Shown: positions 1 to 8,899 of the stretch, in pieces
Layout: each line of letters starts with the position of its first letter
How positions within the stretch are numbered: position 1 is the first letter of the stretch
Assembly: GCA_041399065.1 (NCBI GenBank)
Contig: JAWKTN010000010.1
Coordinates: 248,001-312,000, forward strand
Length of the DNA stretch: 64,000 bases
Direction of reading: 5' to 3'
Origin: JAGQPD01 sp020426865
GTDB lineage: Bacteria > Planctomycetota > Planctomycetia > Pirellulales > Pirellulaceae
The notes under the pieces: model-generated
The model's database searches: none
The model's input: the letters and a program-made list of their open reading frames with translations, nothing else
Told to the model about the DNA's origin: nothing
Position numbers and translations under genes: made by a program

Positions 1-624
1 GCCATCGAAAGGGAGCAAGTCGATGGGAACGGCGCCGTCGCGAGTAACGTTGATTCCGAACTGGACCTGCTTGACATTCTTGCGGCCGCTTTTGGTGCGT
101 CCATACATCGGCTGGGGGCCTTCCGTCGTCGTTTTCTCGTCCCCTTCGGTCGTCGTTTCGTCTTTGCTCGGCTCCTCGAGTTCCGTTTGGTCTTCCCCGT
201 TTTGCTTCAACTGCCGTTCGTAAGCTCCATACAATTCCACGTTGGAGATGTCATAATGAATGTTGGTCACCTTGAGCTTGAAGGTTTTCACCAGATGCAA
301 GACTAATTGCGACTGGATCGAGAAGGCATGTTTGGCAACGCGTTCCAACGCACGCCCTAAACGATCGTCGTTAAGCTGCTCGGCAGGGATGTCGTAATAG
401 TCGCAGACGCCGGCTCGTTCTGCCCACTCTCCGATCTTGTATTGAGCTTTCGGATTGAGCAGTCGATTGCACACCATAATCTCGACCAAAGTTCCCAGTG
501 GAATGTCTCCGTTCCATGGAACACGCTCGTCAATGATTTGCGCTAATCGCATCTTCTCCAAGTAAGCAACAACGACGGGCAACGCACCAACTCTTTTGGT
601 CTGAAAACGAGTCGTGGCATCCAT
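1..624 (-). CDS. IS1634-family transposase, N-terminal part (runs off the window start)
   Basis: The frame is open from an ATG at 624-622 to base 1 without a stop, giving 208 codons; the rest lies outside the window. The N-terminus (LPVVVAYLEKMRLAQIIDE, residues 14-32) has the look of the DUF4277 domain that opens IS1634-family DDE transposases. After an acidic low-complexity stretch (residues 165-185) comes the conserved block MYGRTKSGRKNVKQVQFGIN. The same block is in the second copy at 3723, so two related elements are present and point away from each other. The start lies only 36 bp from the IS66 terminus at 660, so the left end of this element is missing or extremely short. I am confident of the family, less so of whether this copy is still functional. 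Confidence 0.85.
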   Translation of the reverse strand, partial: MDATTRFQTKRVGALPVVVAYLEKMRLAQIIDERVPWNGDIPLGTLVEIMVCNRLLNPKAQYKIGEWAERAGVCDYYDIPAEQLNDDRLGRALERVAKHAFSIQSQLVLHLVKTFKLKVTNIHYDISNVELYGAYERQLKQNGEDQTELEEPSKDETTTEGDEKTTTEGPQPMYGRTKSGRKNVKQVQFGINVTRDGAVPIDLLPFDG

Positions 625-744
625 TCCACTCTCCCAGTATTGAAATTAACGAATAGTCCGTAAGCGCCCGACCTGGGCAAGTGGCTGAAGTGGGGCGCGT
701 CAGGGGCTGGTTGCCGCGTGGGCACCGGCTCGTGGCAAACTGCG

Positions 745-2647
745 TCAAAGTGAAGGGGGTCGGTTACGCAGAGGCGATTTGCTGAGCGCGGGCATGAATC
801 CGCTGGCGTGCTCGACGCACGCGTTTGGCATCGGCGGGTCCGTTTTCTCGGCCCTTCGCCCAATCCGGATGGACGTCGGATGAGCTGAGGCCCAGCGGTC
901 TGGCAAGAGGTCGCTGAGGTATTCTGAGTCTCGATCCAAGAGGCTGGGATTACGTTGCGTTGCGTAAGCCAGTTTTTGTAGCACGTCGGTGAGATAGTCC
1001 TCGACGATCAGGTTGTGACGATGCGCACTGCTGACAATACTCAGTAGCTGCAACCGCCCCTTTGCCGCTCGCGGATGTCCCAGAAACAACCAGTTGTTGC
1101 GACCAACGGTAAATGGGCGGATGATTTGCTCGGCCTGGTTATTATCAATTGGCAACAGTCCGTCACTTAAGTATCGCTGAAGCGACACCCATTGATTCTG
1201 CAAGTAACCCACTGCCTTCCCAAAGCGACTGCTCGGCAACGCCGCCTTTCGAACCGACTCGCTTTCGAGCCACTTCTCGATTTCCTTCCAGACTAGTACC
1301 GCGTCGCTCTGGCGGAGTTCCCCACGCGCGTCAACATCCAACAGCTTGCCGCGTTCCTCGATCGCATACAACCGCCTGTAAAGAGCCAGCAGCTCGGCAC
1401 ACAGAATCGGTTCGTATGCCTCCGCTTTGACAAACTCCCGGCGCGTGTGCATTGCAACTGGCATGCACAATGCGGCCATCGCTACGTTCTTCGATGTGCG
1501 CATACGCTTCATAGGCATCGGCGACGACCGTACCGCGGTACGAGGCGAGCCGCGCATCGACGAACCCATGCGATCGCGTCAGTGACCAATGAAAACAGTT
1601 ATAAGGTGCTAAATCGTCGAGTCCTGCAAATAGCCATGCGTAACTGGTTACCGACCCCTGAGTATTGACTTCTTGCGGTTCACCATCGGGCGGCTTGGAC
1701 TTGCGCCGTTTTCTCAAGACCTCCTCTTGTTCAGCATCGAGTGAACCGCGTGTCAGCAACAGTCCCGTCGTCTCATCAATGTGAACGATCTGCTGCCCAA
1801 GCACGCAGGTGTCCATCAACTCAAACAGCGGACCAGATACGTCCGCACTGTAGTTGATCAAGTCGTTGATCGTCGAGCGACTGGGAAACCAACCGCACTG
1901 TGCGAACCAATCTTGTTGCCGGTAGGTGGGTTGATGGAAGGCGAATTTCTGCGCCAGAATAGCCGCAATCACATCGAAGTCGTAGCGACAGCCTTCCACA
2001 ATGGCGATCGGAGCCGGTGCCGCAAACACGCCCTCTTCCGGTTTTCCTTCTACCACGTACTTGCAGCGAATAATCCGCTCGACATACGTCTTCGGAGGTT
2101 CGAAGCGTAATCGTTCAGTGATCGAATCGCCAATATACCTCATTCCTTCTTTTTCTTCGTCGCTCAGATCGAACAAACGATCGCGCCGTTCCAGATGTTC
2201 TGGGAAGGTCTCGTTACGCCCTTGCTGTTGGCGACGCTCTTTTGCCTTCCGACGACGGGCCTCCCAGTCTTTAATCAATTGCTCATCGATTTTGGCCTGG
2301 GCGTCATCGAGCCCGGCGACTGTCACGCCGGGGTCCACATCGTCCTGCGGTTCTAAGTCGGGAAACAACGGTGGCGATTCCGATCCCGTTCGCCGTTCGG
2401 AACGACGACCCCACAACCGATTGGTGAGCACCTTGTTGGCGACTTCAAGTTCCTCGATCTGCTGTTGTTGTGCTTTGATCGTGTCGCGAGATTGCTGTTG
2501 AAGATCGACCAACCGGTCGCGATCGTCTTGCAACACTTTGGTTGCATCGAGTAACGCCGCGTATTCCAATTCACGCTGCTCGGCCTGACGAGTGAGCGTG
2601 TCAATGGTGGTCTGCATTTCGCGGAGTTGAGAGAGTGTTTCGTCCAT
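745..2647 (-). pseudogene. tnpC: IS66 transposase TnpC, frameshifted
   Basis: The DDE transposase of the IS66 element is split between two frames. The first frame (start 2647) gives an N-terminal coiled coil with leucine-rich heptads, a basic zinc-finger-like segment, and the catalytic core around residue 290 (VHIDETTG) and VVADAYEAY. It reaches HASCNAH near 1447 and then runs out of frame. The second frame carries RREFVKAEAYEPILCAELL through IDNNQAEQIIRPFTVGRNNW to the stop at 745. Restoring two bases (GC) in the alternating GC tract near 1440-1447 rebuilds the family motif AHARREF. It also makes the total length divisible by three, giving 634 residues. The lesion is a dinucleotide loss by slippage, or a sequencing error at the same place. 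Confidence 0.85.
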
Positions 2648-2730
2648 GACGAAGGGAATTGTAACGGGCAGTTGCTTCCATGCAATGCCCGTTTATCGTC
2701 ATAGAGAATATTTTCTGTCACTAATCACAA

Positions 2731-3147
2731 TCAGCACGCGGCAGCCATGTTGCTAGCCGCTGCGCTGTGTGACACGTCGCCAACTGGTGGTTGGGACTGC
2801 TCAATCTGAAATCGCTTGCGCCGCTTCGCTGAGCCCAAGTCGACACCACCCAAAATCATCGCCAGCGTCGTGCCGTCGATTTCCGCCACGATGGAGTCGT
2901 CCTTCGCTGAAGGAAGCTGGAAACGCCCACGCTCCAGCCGCTTCGCCCACACCGCAAAACCGTCGCGGTCCCAGCAAAGTACCTTGCAGCGATTTTGCGC
3001 GCGGTTGACGAAGACGAAGTAGTCACCGGTCATCACGTCCTTGCCGAAGGTGTGGGACACAATGGCAACCAGACCGTCGAACTGCTTGCGCATGTCCGTG
3101 GCCGTCGTGCAAATGAAGATGCGGATCGAGGAGGGGATACTAAGCAT
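2731..3147 (-). CDS. tnpB: IS66 accessory protein TnpB (Orf2)
   Basis: A 138-residue protein of the IS66 Orf2 family. Recognisable blocks are TDMRKQFDGLVAIV near the N-terminus, then FVNRAQNRCKVLCWDRDGF and KRLERGRFQLP, the family hallmark. It is required with TnpA for transposition in studied IS66 members, but its biochemical role is not settled. The ATG at 3147 lies inside the end of tnpA (8-base overlap) with GGAGG nine bases upstream, so translation is probably coupled. The last ~35 residues, after the core, are lineage-specific and rich in Ala and Ser. It appears intact. Confidence 0.88.
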   Translation of the reverse strand: MLSIPSSIRIFICTTATDMRKQFDGLVAIVSHTFGKDVMTGDYFVFVNRAQNRCKVLCWDRDGFAVWAKRLERGRFQLPSAKDDSIVAEIDGTTLAMILGGVDLGSAKRRKRFQIEQSQPPVGDVSHSAAASNMAAAC

Positions 3148-3493
3148 GGGGCGTATCCTCCTGGTGCGGACCTACGACGGCTCGAATCGCAGTAGCGATC
3201 GCCACGCTGCGCTCCGCAGGCACACGAATGACCGTCCCATTGGCGATTACGATCTCGACTATCGCGGGAGAATTCACCGCCACGGGCGGGAGTTGCACGA
3301 ACGCTGCTCGGTCGCGACGCGCGGCAAACGCTTCCTTATCGTTATCACACAGCTTCTGCTTCCACTTGTAGTAATTCGCCACCGAGACCTTTTCCCGACG
3401 ACAAAAATCCGCAACCGTCAAACCGCTCGACGCCTGCTCCCGCAACCGCTTACGCCACTCCATAGGGAGAGACTCGTTGACCCGACGTGACAT
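3140..3493 (-). CDS. tnpA: IS66 accessory protein TnpA (Orf1), HTH protein
   Basis: A 117-residue protein with a helix-turn-helix of the IS66 OrfA/transposase_8 kind: WRKRLREQASSGLTVADFCR followed by KVSVANYYKWKQKL (residues 12-50). The conserved WK pair sits at the end of the recognition helix. The C-terminal half is a short beta-rich piece typical of the family (IVEIVIANGTVIRVP). It is the first gene of the IS66 operon and its start lies 75 bp inside the element's right end. Its 3' end overlaps tnpB. No damage is visible. Confidence 0.85.
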   Translation of the reverse strand: MSRRVNESLPMEWRKRLREQASSGLTVADFCRREKVSVANYYKWKQKLCDNDKEAFAARRDRAAFVQLPPVAVNSPAIVEIVIANGTVIRVPAERSVAIATAIRAVVGPHQEDTPHA

Positions 3494-3581
3494 TAGTTGA
3501 CTCCTTTTTCAGGGGAAATAAAATGAACCACCCCCCGAAATTAATCCCAAAGTCAAGAATGCTCGTATCGGGCGCTTACTC

Positions 3582-4922
3582 TCTAACGTCGAACTGTATG
3601 GAGCTTACGAACGACAACTGCAAGAGAACGCGGAAACACAAGCGAAGCTCGCAGAGCAGGAAACGGAGGAAACGTCGAAGCAGGATGCTGCGGACGAAGA
3701 CCCCGAACAGGGGCCCCGACCGATGTACGGGCGAACCAAAAGCGGCCGCAAAAATGTCAAACAAGTGCAGTTCGGCATCAATGTTACTCGCGACGGCGCG
3801 GTCCCCATCGACTTGCTTCCTTTGGACGGCAATCAAGCGGAAGTAAAAACGCATATTGAAAACATGCAACGCCTTCGACAATTGCTCCCCAAGAGTTCGT
3901 TGGTGTACACGGCGGATACCAAGTTCGATGCACCGGAGAACCTTTTGACCAACAAGGCCGCGGGCGGCCAGTTCCTTTGTGGAGGGGTTTTTCAGCCGAA
4001 TCTCAAAGACGAATATCGAAAGCATCGCAAGGAGATGAAACTTGTCGATTACTGCCCGAAGAGTAAACAACATCTGCCCGAAGAGAAAAGACCAAAATAC
4101 AAAACTTATGAAAAGTACAAGACGATCGAAGGCGAGGTGGATGGTCGGCAGGTTCGATTGAAGTATCGTCAGATCTTTGTCTGGAGCGAAGCCAAGGCCG
4201 AGCAAGAAGCCAAAACTCGCCAGCGGCATCTGACAAAGATTCGCACCGAGTTTGAAGCGATCGAAAGGAACCTCAACAAGTACAGCCTGGTCACCCGTGA
4301 AAAGATTGTTTCTCGGCTGGAGTCGGCCAAAAACAAATACGACGTTGGCGATTTGTTTCATTACGAACTGTCTCGGCGTTCTGGAAAGTTCTCGTTACGT
4401 TGGAACATCGACGAATCGAAACTGACACGACTGGAGGAGCTGGACGGTGCGTATGTTCTGAAGACTGATTTGCCCAAGAGCACACACTCGACGTCGAAGG
4501 TGCTTGAGGAATACAAAGAGCAGATTCACGTCGAGCGACGGATTGGGGATATGAAGGGTCCGCTGGCGATCGCTCCGATGTTTCTCGAGAAACCGCTTCG
4601 GATCGCGGGCCTGATGTTCATTCTGCTGTGGTCGTTAATGACCCTCTCGTTGATGGAACGTGACGTCCGCCAGAGTCTTGACGGCGAACCGATGTACGGT
4701 CTTTATCCAGAAGGTCGTCCCAGCCCAGCGCCGACTGGTCGTTCGATTCTGGAACGCTTTGAAGACTTGGCGATCATCATCGTCAAGCATCACGGTCAAG
4801 AACATCGCCGACTCGCCGAGTTAGACAAAGTCCAGCGTCGCCTGATCGAAATGATGAGCATTCCGCCCACAAGCCTCCGCGCATTCAAAGCCACGTGCTG
4901 CCAGCGAACGCCAGACGGCTAA
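3582..4922 (+). pseudogene. IS1634-family transposase, 5'-truncated copy
   Basis: Reading is open from the IS66 boundary at ~3580 to the stop at 4922 (446 codons), beginning SNVELYGAYERQL. The matching segment of the left copy has DISNVELYGAYERQL at about residue 140, so roughly the first 140 codons are gone. The remaining part has a charged linker, MYGRTKSGRKNVKQVQFGIN, the catalytic-core stretch DLLPLDGNQAEVKTHIENM, and a C-terminal GDMKGPLAIAPMFLEKPLRI region where such transposases carry the last acidic residue. An internal ATG at 3723 could give a 399-residue product, but without the N-terminal domain it would be non-functional. The truncation coincides exactly with the right IS66 end. 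Confidence 0.85.
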
Positions 4923-4937
4923 CGTCAAACTTGCATT

Positions 4938-5254
4938 TCAGGGTGCGGAATGTGAGTAAATAGCTTCGGTGGCAATCAGCCCGGAAAACCGTTGCCTGCG
5001 GTTGCGGCATCCGTTAGCAGCAGATCTTGCACGCCGCGGCCCCAACCGTGGGACACACAATCGCCAATTTCCTGGTCGTGAGCGGGGAGCGTCTCGCCAA
5101 AGAGCGACGATTCCACGTCCCAGAGCCAGGTGTCCTTGGGATCGTCCTGCATCAGATCGGGAGCCGCGCTCACAAACAGCGGGTTTGGCAACATCGCCAC
5201 GATGCGGTCGGTTTCCTTGCGGTCTTCGTGCCATCCGAATTGGAACTGTGGCAT
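4938..5254 (-). pseudogene. Truncated papain-like (C1-type) protein, frameshifted
   Basis: The start is chosen at the ATG 5254, preceded by AAGGGGG, rather than the longer upstream reading. The protein runs 92 residues and contains HDQEIGDCVSHGWGRGVQDL, which resembles the active-site region of C1 peptidases (Gln of the oxyanion hole, then Cys). The frame stops at 4976, but the next frame continues GLIATEAIYSHSAP to a stop at 4938. Adding one base to the CCC run at 4980-4982 fuses the two and gives a length divisible by three (105 residues). The catalytic His and Asn expected further on are absent because sequence ending the IS1634 remnant begins 16 bp away. I read this as a peptidase gene cut off by the IS, with one frameshift. 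The family assignment is tentative. Confidence 0.5.
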
Positions 5255-5292
5255 GGGAGAATCCCCCTTAGTGAAAAAGGTGAAGTTGTGAG

Positions 5293-6207
5293 CTACTGGA
5301 TCGGAACGAGGTAGCACCTGCCACCAACGCACATCTGGCGATACCGAACCGGGCTTGCCATGGGGGGTGGCGGAACGACAACGTGCTGGACTGGAGCCTG
5401 GATCACTTCGGTTTGCTGCGGCGAAACGGGCGTGTGGACTTCAATCTGCGGAGTGCCGCTGGAGGCAAGCATCGACGTTGCATCGGGTACCAGCAGGATG
5501 CCGCGAGATACCTCCCGTAGCTGCTTGTCTGCGTCCTTGACGGTGCGAATCACCTGGGCGTTCACCAGCTCGGTCCAGCGAAGGCCGATTCTTTCAGCTG
5601 CTGGTGCCCACGCATCGCGAGTCGGTCCACTAAGGGTCGAAGCGTTTGTGGTTTGCACCTGCTTGAGCGCATCGTCCAGAGATCGAACGGTGCCAGCCGC
5701 AATCGCTGCGGCTGCTGCCTGAAAATTAGCGGCGATCTTCGGAGCCAGTGAGCGATGCGTTGGCGCTAGGGCAGCCACGGCCTCATAGGCGACCCGCGCG
5801 ATACCTTGCAAATCATCGGGCGCAGGTGGTGCGGGTTTATCTGGCTCTGGAGGTGTAGGGGGAGCCGGTGGCGTAGGTGGTCCATCCTGAACAATGGAAA
5901 TGGTGTGGCGTGTTTTCGTGGAAAGCACGCGGCCGTCTTCGACCCACAGGTCCCGCAGTTCCACAAACACGGTGCTGACACCAGCACATGGTGCCGCAAA
6001 TAGTAAGCGTCCATCGGTCGTGGTTTCGTGGTCGAGCTGAAAGGGAAAAAGCGTCCAATCAGCGGAATGGTTATCGTCGAGCTTGGCGGTGACGCACACC
6101 AGTGTGCCAGGTTCCACCTCGGTGGGACCTTCGATGGTGGCGGCCGCTGCGGGGAGAGCAGAGAGCGCCAGCCACAGTAGGGTATGGATAGGAATGCGAG
6201 TCGTCAT
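5293..6207 (-). CDS. Secreted protein with Ig-like N-domain and proline-rich linker
   Basis: 304 residues. A signal peptide is clear: MTTRIP, then LLWLALSALPAAAATI with probable cleavage after AAA at about residue 23. Residues 24-105 are beta-rich (TIEGPTEVEPGTLVCVTAKL) and look like a PKD/Ig-type fold. Residues ~110-132 form a Pro-rich spacer (PPTPPAPPTPPEPDKPAPPA). After that comes an alpha-helical, alanine-rich region and a C-terminal tail with VGGRCYLVPIQ. I know no function. Proteins of this layout (Ig-like domain, PxP linker, variable tail) recur in planctomycete mobile or phage-like islands, which is recollection, not a search. It lies in a leftward gene string with the HTH/zinc-ribbon gene and the papain-like remnant. 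Confidence 0.65.
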   Translation of the reverse strand: MTTRIPIHTLLWLALSALPAAAATIEGPTEVEPGTLVCVTAKLDDNHSADWTLFPFQLDHETTTDGRLLFAAPCAGVSTVFVELRDLWVEDGRVLSTKTRHTISIVQDGPPTPPAPPTPPEPDKPAPPAPDDLQGIARVAYEAVAALAPTHRSLAPKIAANFQAAAAAIAAGTVRSLDDALKQVQTTNASTLSGPTRDAWAPAAERIGLRWTELVNAQVIRTVKDADKQLREVSRGILLVPDATSMLASSGTPQIEVHTPVSPQQTEVIQAPVQHVVVPPPPMASPVRYRQMCVGGRCYLVPIQ

Positions 6208-6209
6208 GG

Positions 6210-6564
6210 TTAAGCTCCTTCAGTGTGAGGGCCATCCAGTGGCTGCTCGGTTTGGTTACCGGTTAGCAACTGGACAAGTTGGATGAGAAACGGCAAAAGG
6301 CGAAGGAGTGCGTCAAAGGGAATCCCCTTTGCGACTGCCTGCTGCTGGAGGACAGCCTCTGGCTCACAATCGCCGCTTACGAGCCGTACGGGAAACGTAT
6401 CAATGAGCGGTGCCAGGATGTCGCCCGCTTCGCGCAGGACGGCCCAGCCGCTCGGCAAACGTCTCGCACGCGGCAAGCTTGGCGGGCAGTGCAAGAAGCG
6501 GTTGGAGCTCGCTAAAATGATCGAGAAACCAGCGAATGTAACGGGCGTTTTCCAGGAAAGGCAT
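6210..6564 (-). pseudogene. Small hypothetical gene, single frameshift
   Basis: The start at 6564 (MPFLENARYIRWFLDHF) has a strong AAGGAG eight bases upstream. The frame runs to 6400, but after AACETFAERL it loses sense, while the next frame continues VLREAGDILAPLIDTFPV and closes DALLRLLPFLIQLVQLLTG, ending at 6210, three bases from the next gene. Removing one base from the CCC run at 6443-6445 joins them into a 117-residue helical protein with one hydrophobic segment near the C-terminus. Function is unknown. A small phage-type membrane protein is possible but unsupported. The tight spacing argues it was a real gene of the leftward string. Confidence 0.5.
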
Positions 6565-6719
6565 GGTCGAAACTCCTTGATAACTAGCGTCTTGGTGGTT
6601 AGTACCTTCACCGCGAGTGATTTTTGCTTGCAGGAGAAAGGCGTAGCGACGAAAACAATCGGCTTGGAGGTCCAAGCGACAGGGCACATCTGGGTTATCC
6701 TCCGTGGGAGGTATTGGAT

Positions 6720-6998
6720 CTACTGGCAGGCGCGCTCCGTCGTGGTAATCAGGCAGTGCTGACATGGCAAAAGCACAATGCGGGCACCACACTCCGGACA
6801 TTTCTTTGGCGTTTCCAGCGCCAAAGGACGCACGGTCTGTCGCGCAAGTCTCCGTTGTTCTTTGGCATCCCACTCTCCTGAGTGAATGTCATGCGCGACT
6901 CGCCGTGAGAGACCGGCGATTCGGGCAATCTTGTGTTGGGTGAATACTCCTTGGTTCAGAAGTTGTTTCACCAGTGCGACAGTTTCTTTGCGCAGCAT
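6720..6998 (-). CDS. Small HTH plus zinc-ribbon regulator
   Basis: The start is set at 6998 because AGGAGG sits five bases upstream; the longer reading from 7082 has no such site. The 92-residue protein begins MLRKETVALVKQLLNQG and has a sigma-like or resolvase-like helix-turn-helix (FTQHKIARIAGLSRRVAHDI, residues 19-38). A C-terminal zinc ribbon follows with CPEC at residues 68-71 and CQHC at 80-83. Small proteins of this layout are common in planctomycete genomes, to my recollection, without assigned function. It is the first gene after the leftward promoter at 7243-7294, so it is a natural candidate to bind the boxes shared by the three island promoters. That is inference. Confidence 0.7.
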   Translation of the reverse strand: MLRKETVALVKQLLNQGVFTQHKIARIAGLSRRVAHDIHSGEWDAKEQRRLARQTVRPLALETPKKCPECGARIVLLPCQHCLITTTERACQ

Positions 6999-7242
6999 CG
7001 ATCCTCCTTGGGTAAAGGTGATACGGAACGATAGCGGCGTACGGACAGGAAGCGTTCGCACGTCGATCGGCGCGCTTGGCAATTACGCCGTGGTGTCAGG
7101 GGAGAATTTCTTAGTTGTGGTGGAATGAGAGCTTAGTGCTCAGGACTAAGAATTCGCGCTGTTCCGACGCAGTCTGACCAACACTCGGAGAACTAGTTGT
7201 AACTAATTGTAAGTGAGAGACATGCCCCTTCGTCGAACGTTC

Positions 7243-7294
7243 ATGATACGCAATGAAGCGACTAATGTTCAAGACAAGTTTTTGCACAAAATCT
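7243..7294 (-). promoter_or_regulatory. Promoter module with TGTGCAAAAAC box, leftward
   Basis: Read on the minus strand: the box TTTTGTGCAAAAAC (ending at 7278), five bases, TTGAAC (7272-7267), an 18-base spacer and TATCAT (7248-7243). The box and its five-base distance to the -35 are the same as in two rightward modules at 7596 and 9661. The predicted transcript runs toward the HTH gene at 6998 and the string behind it. The 18-base spacer is longer than the 16 of the other two. Confidence 0.5.
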
Positions 7295-7595
7295 GTTCGG
7301 CAAGGAATTATGTCGAGTGCGGCTTCTGAGATTGCAAACGTGTGATTTGTCTGCGAACCACTCGCAGATGGCAGTCGTAGCAATGCTGCGCGAGAAACTG
7401 CGAAAAACTGGCCAACAGTTGTGAGTGATGGGTTGTGCACGGTACGATCGAAGTACGCGTGCCTTTTCTGAGAGGAGCCGAAAACAGGGCACTGGTCCGC
7501 CAGCAAGTGGTAAAGAATGTCACGCTTAGCAAAGTATGTACAATGGCGGGCCAACGCGGTGTGTGCATTGTGATGGCGAATTTGCGGCATGTCGC

Positions 7596-7644
7596 AAGAA
7601 TGTGCAAAAACGCTACTTGTTACAAACGGACTTCGTGCTACATT
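7596..7644 (+). promoter_or_regulatory. Promoter module with TGTGCAAAAAC box, rightward copy 1
   Basis: AAGAATGTGCAAAAAC (7596-7611), five bases, TTGTTA (7617-7622), a 16-base spacer and TACATT (7639-7644). All 16 bases of the box and both spacings match the module at 9661-9709. The transcript would enter the glycosyltransferase gene at 7843 after a ~190-base leader containing the hairpin at 7790-7824. Confidence 0.6.
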
Positions 7645-7789
7645 AGGTGAAAGGCCACAGCTCTTTGGTGGCCAACGCAAGTTAGGCTTGCCCGCACGGC
7701 TGGTGCGGTTCTTTGCATAAACGCAATCGATGAACAAATCTTCGAGAGCGTTTTCTCCCTCAAGTGTTTTTCTGCGACAAGCGACATCG

Positions 7790-7824
7790 TGATTGACGGC
7801 GATTAGTTCGGCTGCCGTCAATCA
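7790..7824 (+). promoter_or_regulatory. Perfect 11-bp hairpin in the leader of the glycosyltransferase gene
   Basis: TGATTGACGGC (7790-7800) and its exact complement GCCGTCAATCA (7814-7824) enclose a 13-base loop. Only a few bases separate it from the GGAGG ribosome site at 7829-7833 for the GTG start at 7843. No T-run follows, so it is not an ordinary terminator. It could be a protein-binding site, or a structure that influences translation. Confidence 0.45.
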
Positions 7825-7842
7825 AAGTGGAGGCGACTTTCC

Positions 7843-8499
7843 GTGGTGAATCTAAAATCAACCTTTGAGCGGGTCGTGTGCATCAATCTCGACCGGCGGC
7901 CCGACCGTTGGGAGGAGTTCCAACGGGAATGGGCCCGCGTGGAGGGCTGCTTTGGCGAATTGGAGCGTGTTCGCGCCGTCGATGGCGAGAAGGTGCCGCC
8001 ACCAGAGTGGTATCGCGGAAACCGAGGGGCATGGGGGTGTTTGCAGTCCCATGTGCGGATCCTCGAGGATGCTTTGCAAGACGGGCGACAGTCGGTGTTG
8101 ATTCTGGAAGACGACGCTGTATTTATCGCCGGGTTTGTCCCGCTCGCAGAAACGTTCTTCGAACAGCTGCCGGATGATTGGGATGGAGTGATGCTGGGGG
8201 GGCAGCATTTAAAGTCACCCACGGTCGTAACTGAAGACATCGTGCGTGTTACCAACGGGAACCGCACTCACGCCCATGGGCTTCGGGGACGGTACATCGA
8301 GAAGGTGTACGAGCATTTGCAGGACTATGCCGGATACTCGGCATGTCGGTCGCACCACGTCGACCATCGGCTGGGAGCGCTTCATGAAAGCGGTGCTTAC
8401 AACATCTACGCGCCGGTGGAGTGGTTGGTAGGACAGCGAGAGGGACACAGTGACATTAAGAGCCGAGGCTATCCAAGGCGGTTTTGGCGGCGGGAGTAG
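7843..8499 (+). CDS. Glycosyltransferase family 25-type protein
   Basis: 218 residues starting GTG (7843) behind GGAGG; a second GTG follows at once. The N-terminus RVVCINLDRRPDRWEEF and RVRAVDGEK, then AWGCLQSHVRILEDAL and VLILEDDAVF (residues ~83-110), are the GT25 (LPS/procollagen galactosyltransferase-type) signature. The EDD is the likely metal and nucleotide-sugar site. The late motif HVDHRLGALHE is also consistent. The protein would add a sugar to a glycan or protein; substrate is unknown. It lacks a signal peptide, so it acts in the cytoplasm. It is first in a rightward unit with a second glycosyltransferase at 8900, ahead of the large LamG/beta-helix protein, which might be what they modify. 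Confidence 0.8.
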   Translation: MVNLKSTFERVVCINLDRRPDRWEEFQREWARVEGCFGELERVRAVDGEKVPPPEWYRGNRGAWGCLQSHVRILEDALQDGRQSVLILEDDAVFIAGFVPLAETFFEQLPDDWDGVMLGGQHLKSPTVVTEDIVRVTNGNRTHAHGLRGRYIEKVYEHLQDYAGYSACRSHHVDHRLGALHESGAYNIYAPVEWLVGQREGHSDIKSRGYPRRFWRRE

Positions 8500-8899
8500 A
8501 CAGGTTGTCGCGGTCAAAAATGGGCAAATGCGGTAACGCAGCCGTGCACAATAGTTTTTAGGAACTGCCAAATTGGGCGGCTTGAGACGGGAGATGGGCA
8601 ATACAACGGGAGGCGTCCGATGCGGTTTCGCCAGGTGCCTTTTGCGTGCGCCCGCGTCGGAGACTTGGACATCGCTGGATCCCATAGGTTGGCAGGGCTA
8701 TTTGTCGTGGGCCAGAGGAACGGTTGAGTTTGCTTCGTTGGCGCACGATTGGGACGAGGAGCGGAATGGGGAGAACTGGGGCGCGACCAGTTGGTGATGG
8801 GAATTGCGGCACCGGAACGCATCGGCGATAGACAGCCTAAAGGCATGGAAGTCGAAGCACCACGACAGCTCAATCACCGGGCTTGGTGGGGAGTCAATC
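8500..8899 (+). other. No convincing gene between the two glycosyltransferases
   Basis: Several 60-120 codon open frames exist on both strands, but none has a ribosome site plus recognisable protein sequence. A stretch at about 8795-8900 in one frame (GIAAPERIGDRQPKGMEVEA) has protein-like composition and could be a remnant of a lost gene. Otherwise I see nothing here. Confidence 0.35.

Larger units (their letters stand above)
660..3579 (-). mobile_element. IS66-family insertion sequence
   Basis: The ends carry a 12-bp perfect inverted repeat: GTAAGCGCCCGA at 660-671 and its complement at 3568-3579, beginning with the GTAA typical of IS66. The element holds the three-gene IS66 set on the minus strand: tnpA at 3493, tnpB at 3147 and tnpC from 2647. 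Its flanks are AATAGTCC (652-659) and TCTCTAAC (3580-3587). They do not match, so the 8-bp target duplication usual for IS66 is absent. Together with the oppositely oriented IS1634 fragments on either side, this points to recombination after insertion. The tnpC gene is frameshifted, so the element is probably no longer autonomous. Confidence 0.85.
7000..7842 (+). other. Divergent control region without a convincing gene
   Basis: No supported protein lies in this ~840-bp stretch between the leftward HTH gene and the rightward glycosyltransferase. It carries two divergent promoter-like modules (7243-7294 minus, 7596-7644 plus) and a leader hairpin at 7790-7824. A 236-codon minus-strand open frame with a TTG start crosses it, but it has no ribosome site and no recognisable sequence. 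About 300 bases between the promoters (7295-7595) have no assignment and could hold an operator array or a small RNA. Confidence 0.5.

Noticed and set aside
3576..4361. 261-codon minus-strand frame, apparently phenylalanine-rich membrane protein
   Set aside because: It is the antisense shadow of the IS1634 transposase remnant, whose plus-strand frame has clear family motifs.
7111..7821. 236-codon minus-strand frame in the divergent control region
   Set aside because: It starts at TTG without a ribosome site, crosses both promoter modules and has no recognisable domain or sensible codon pattern.
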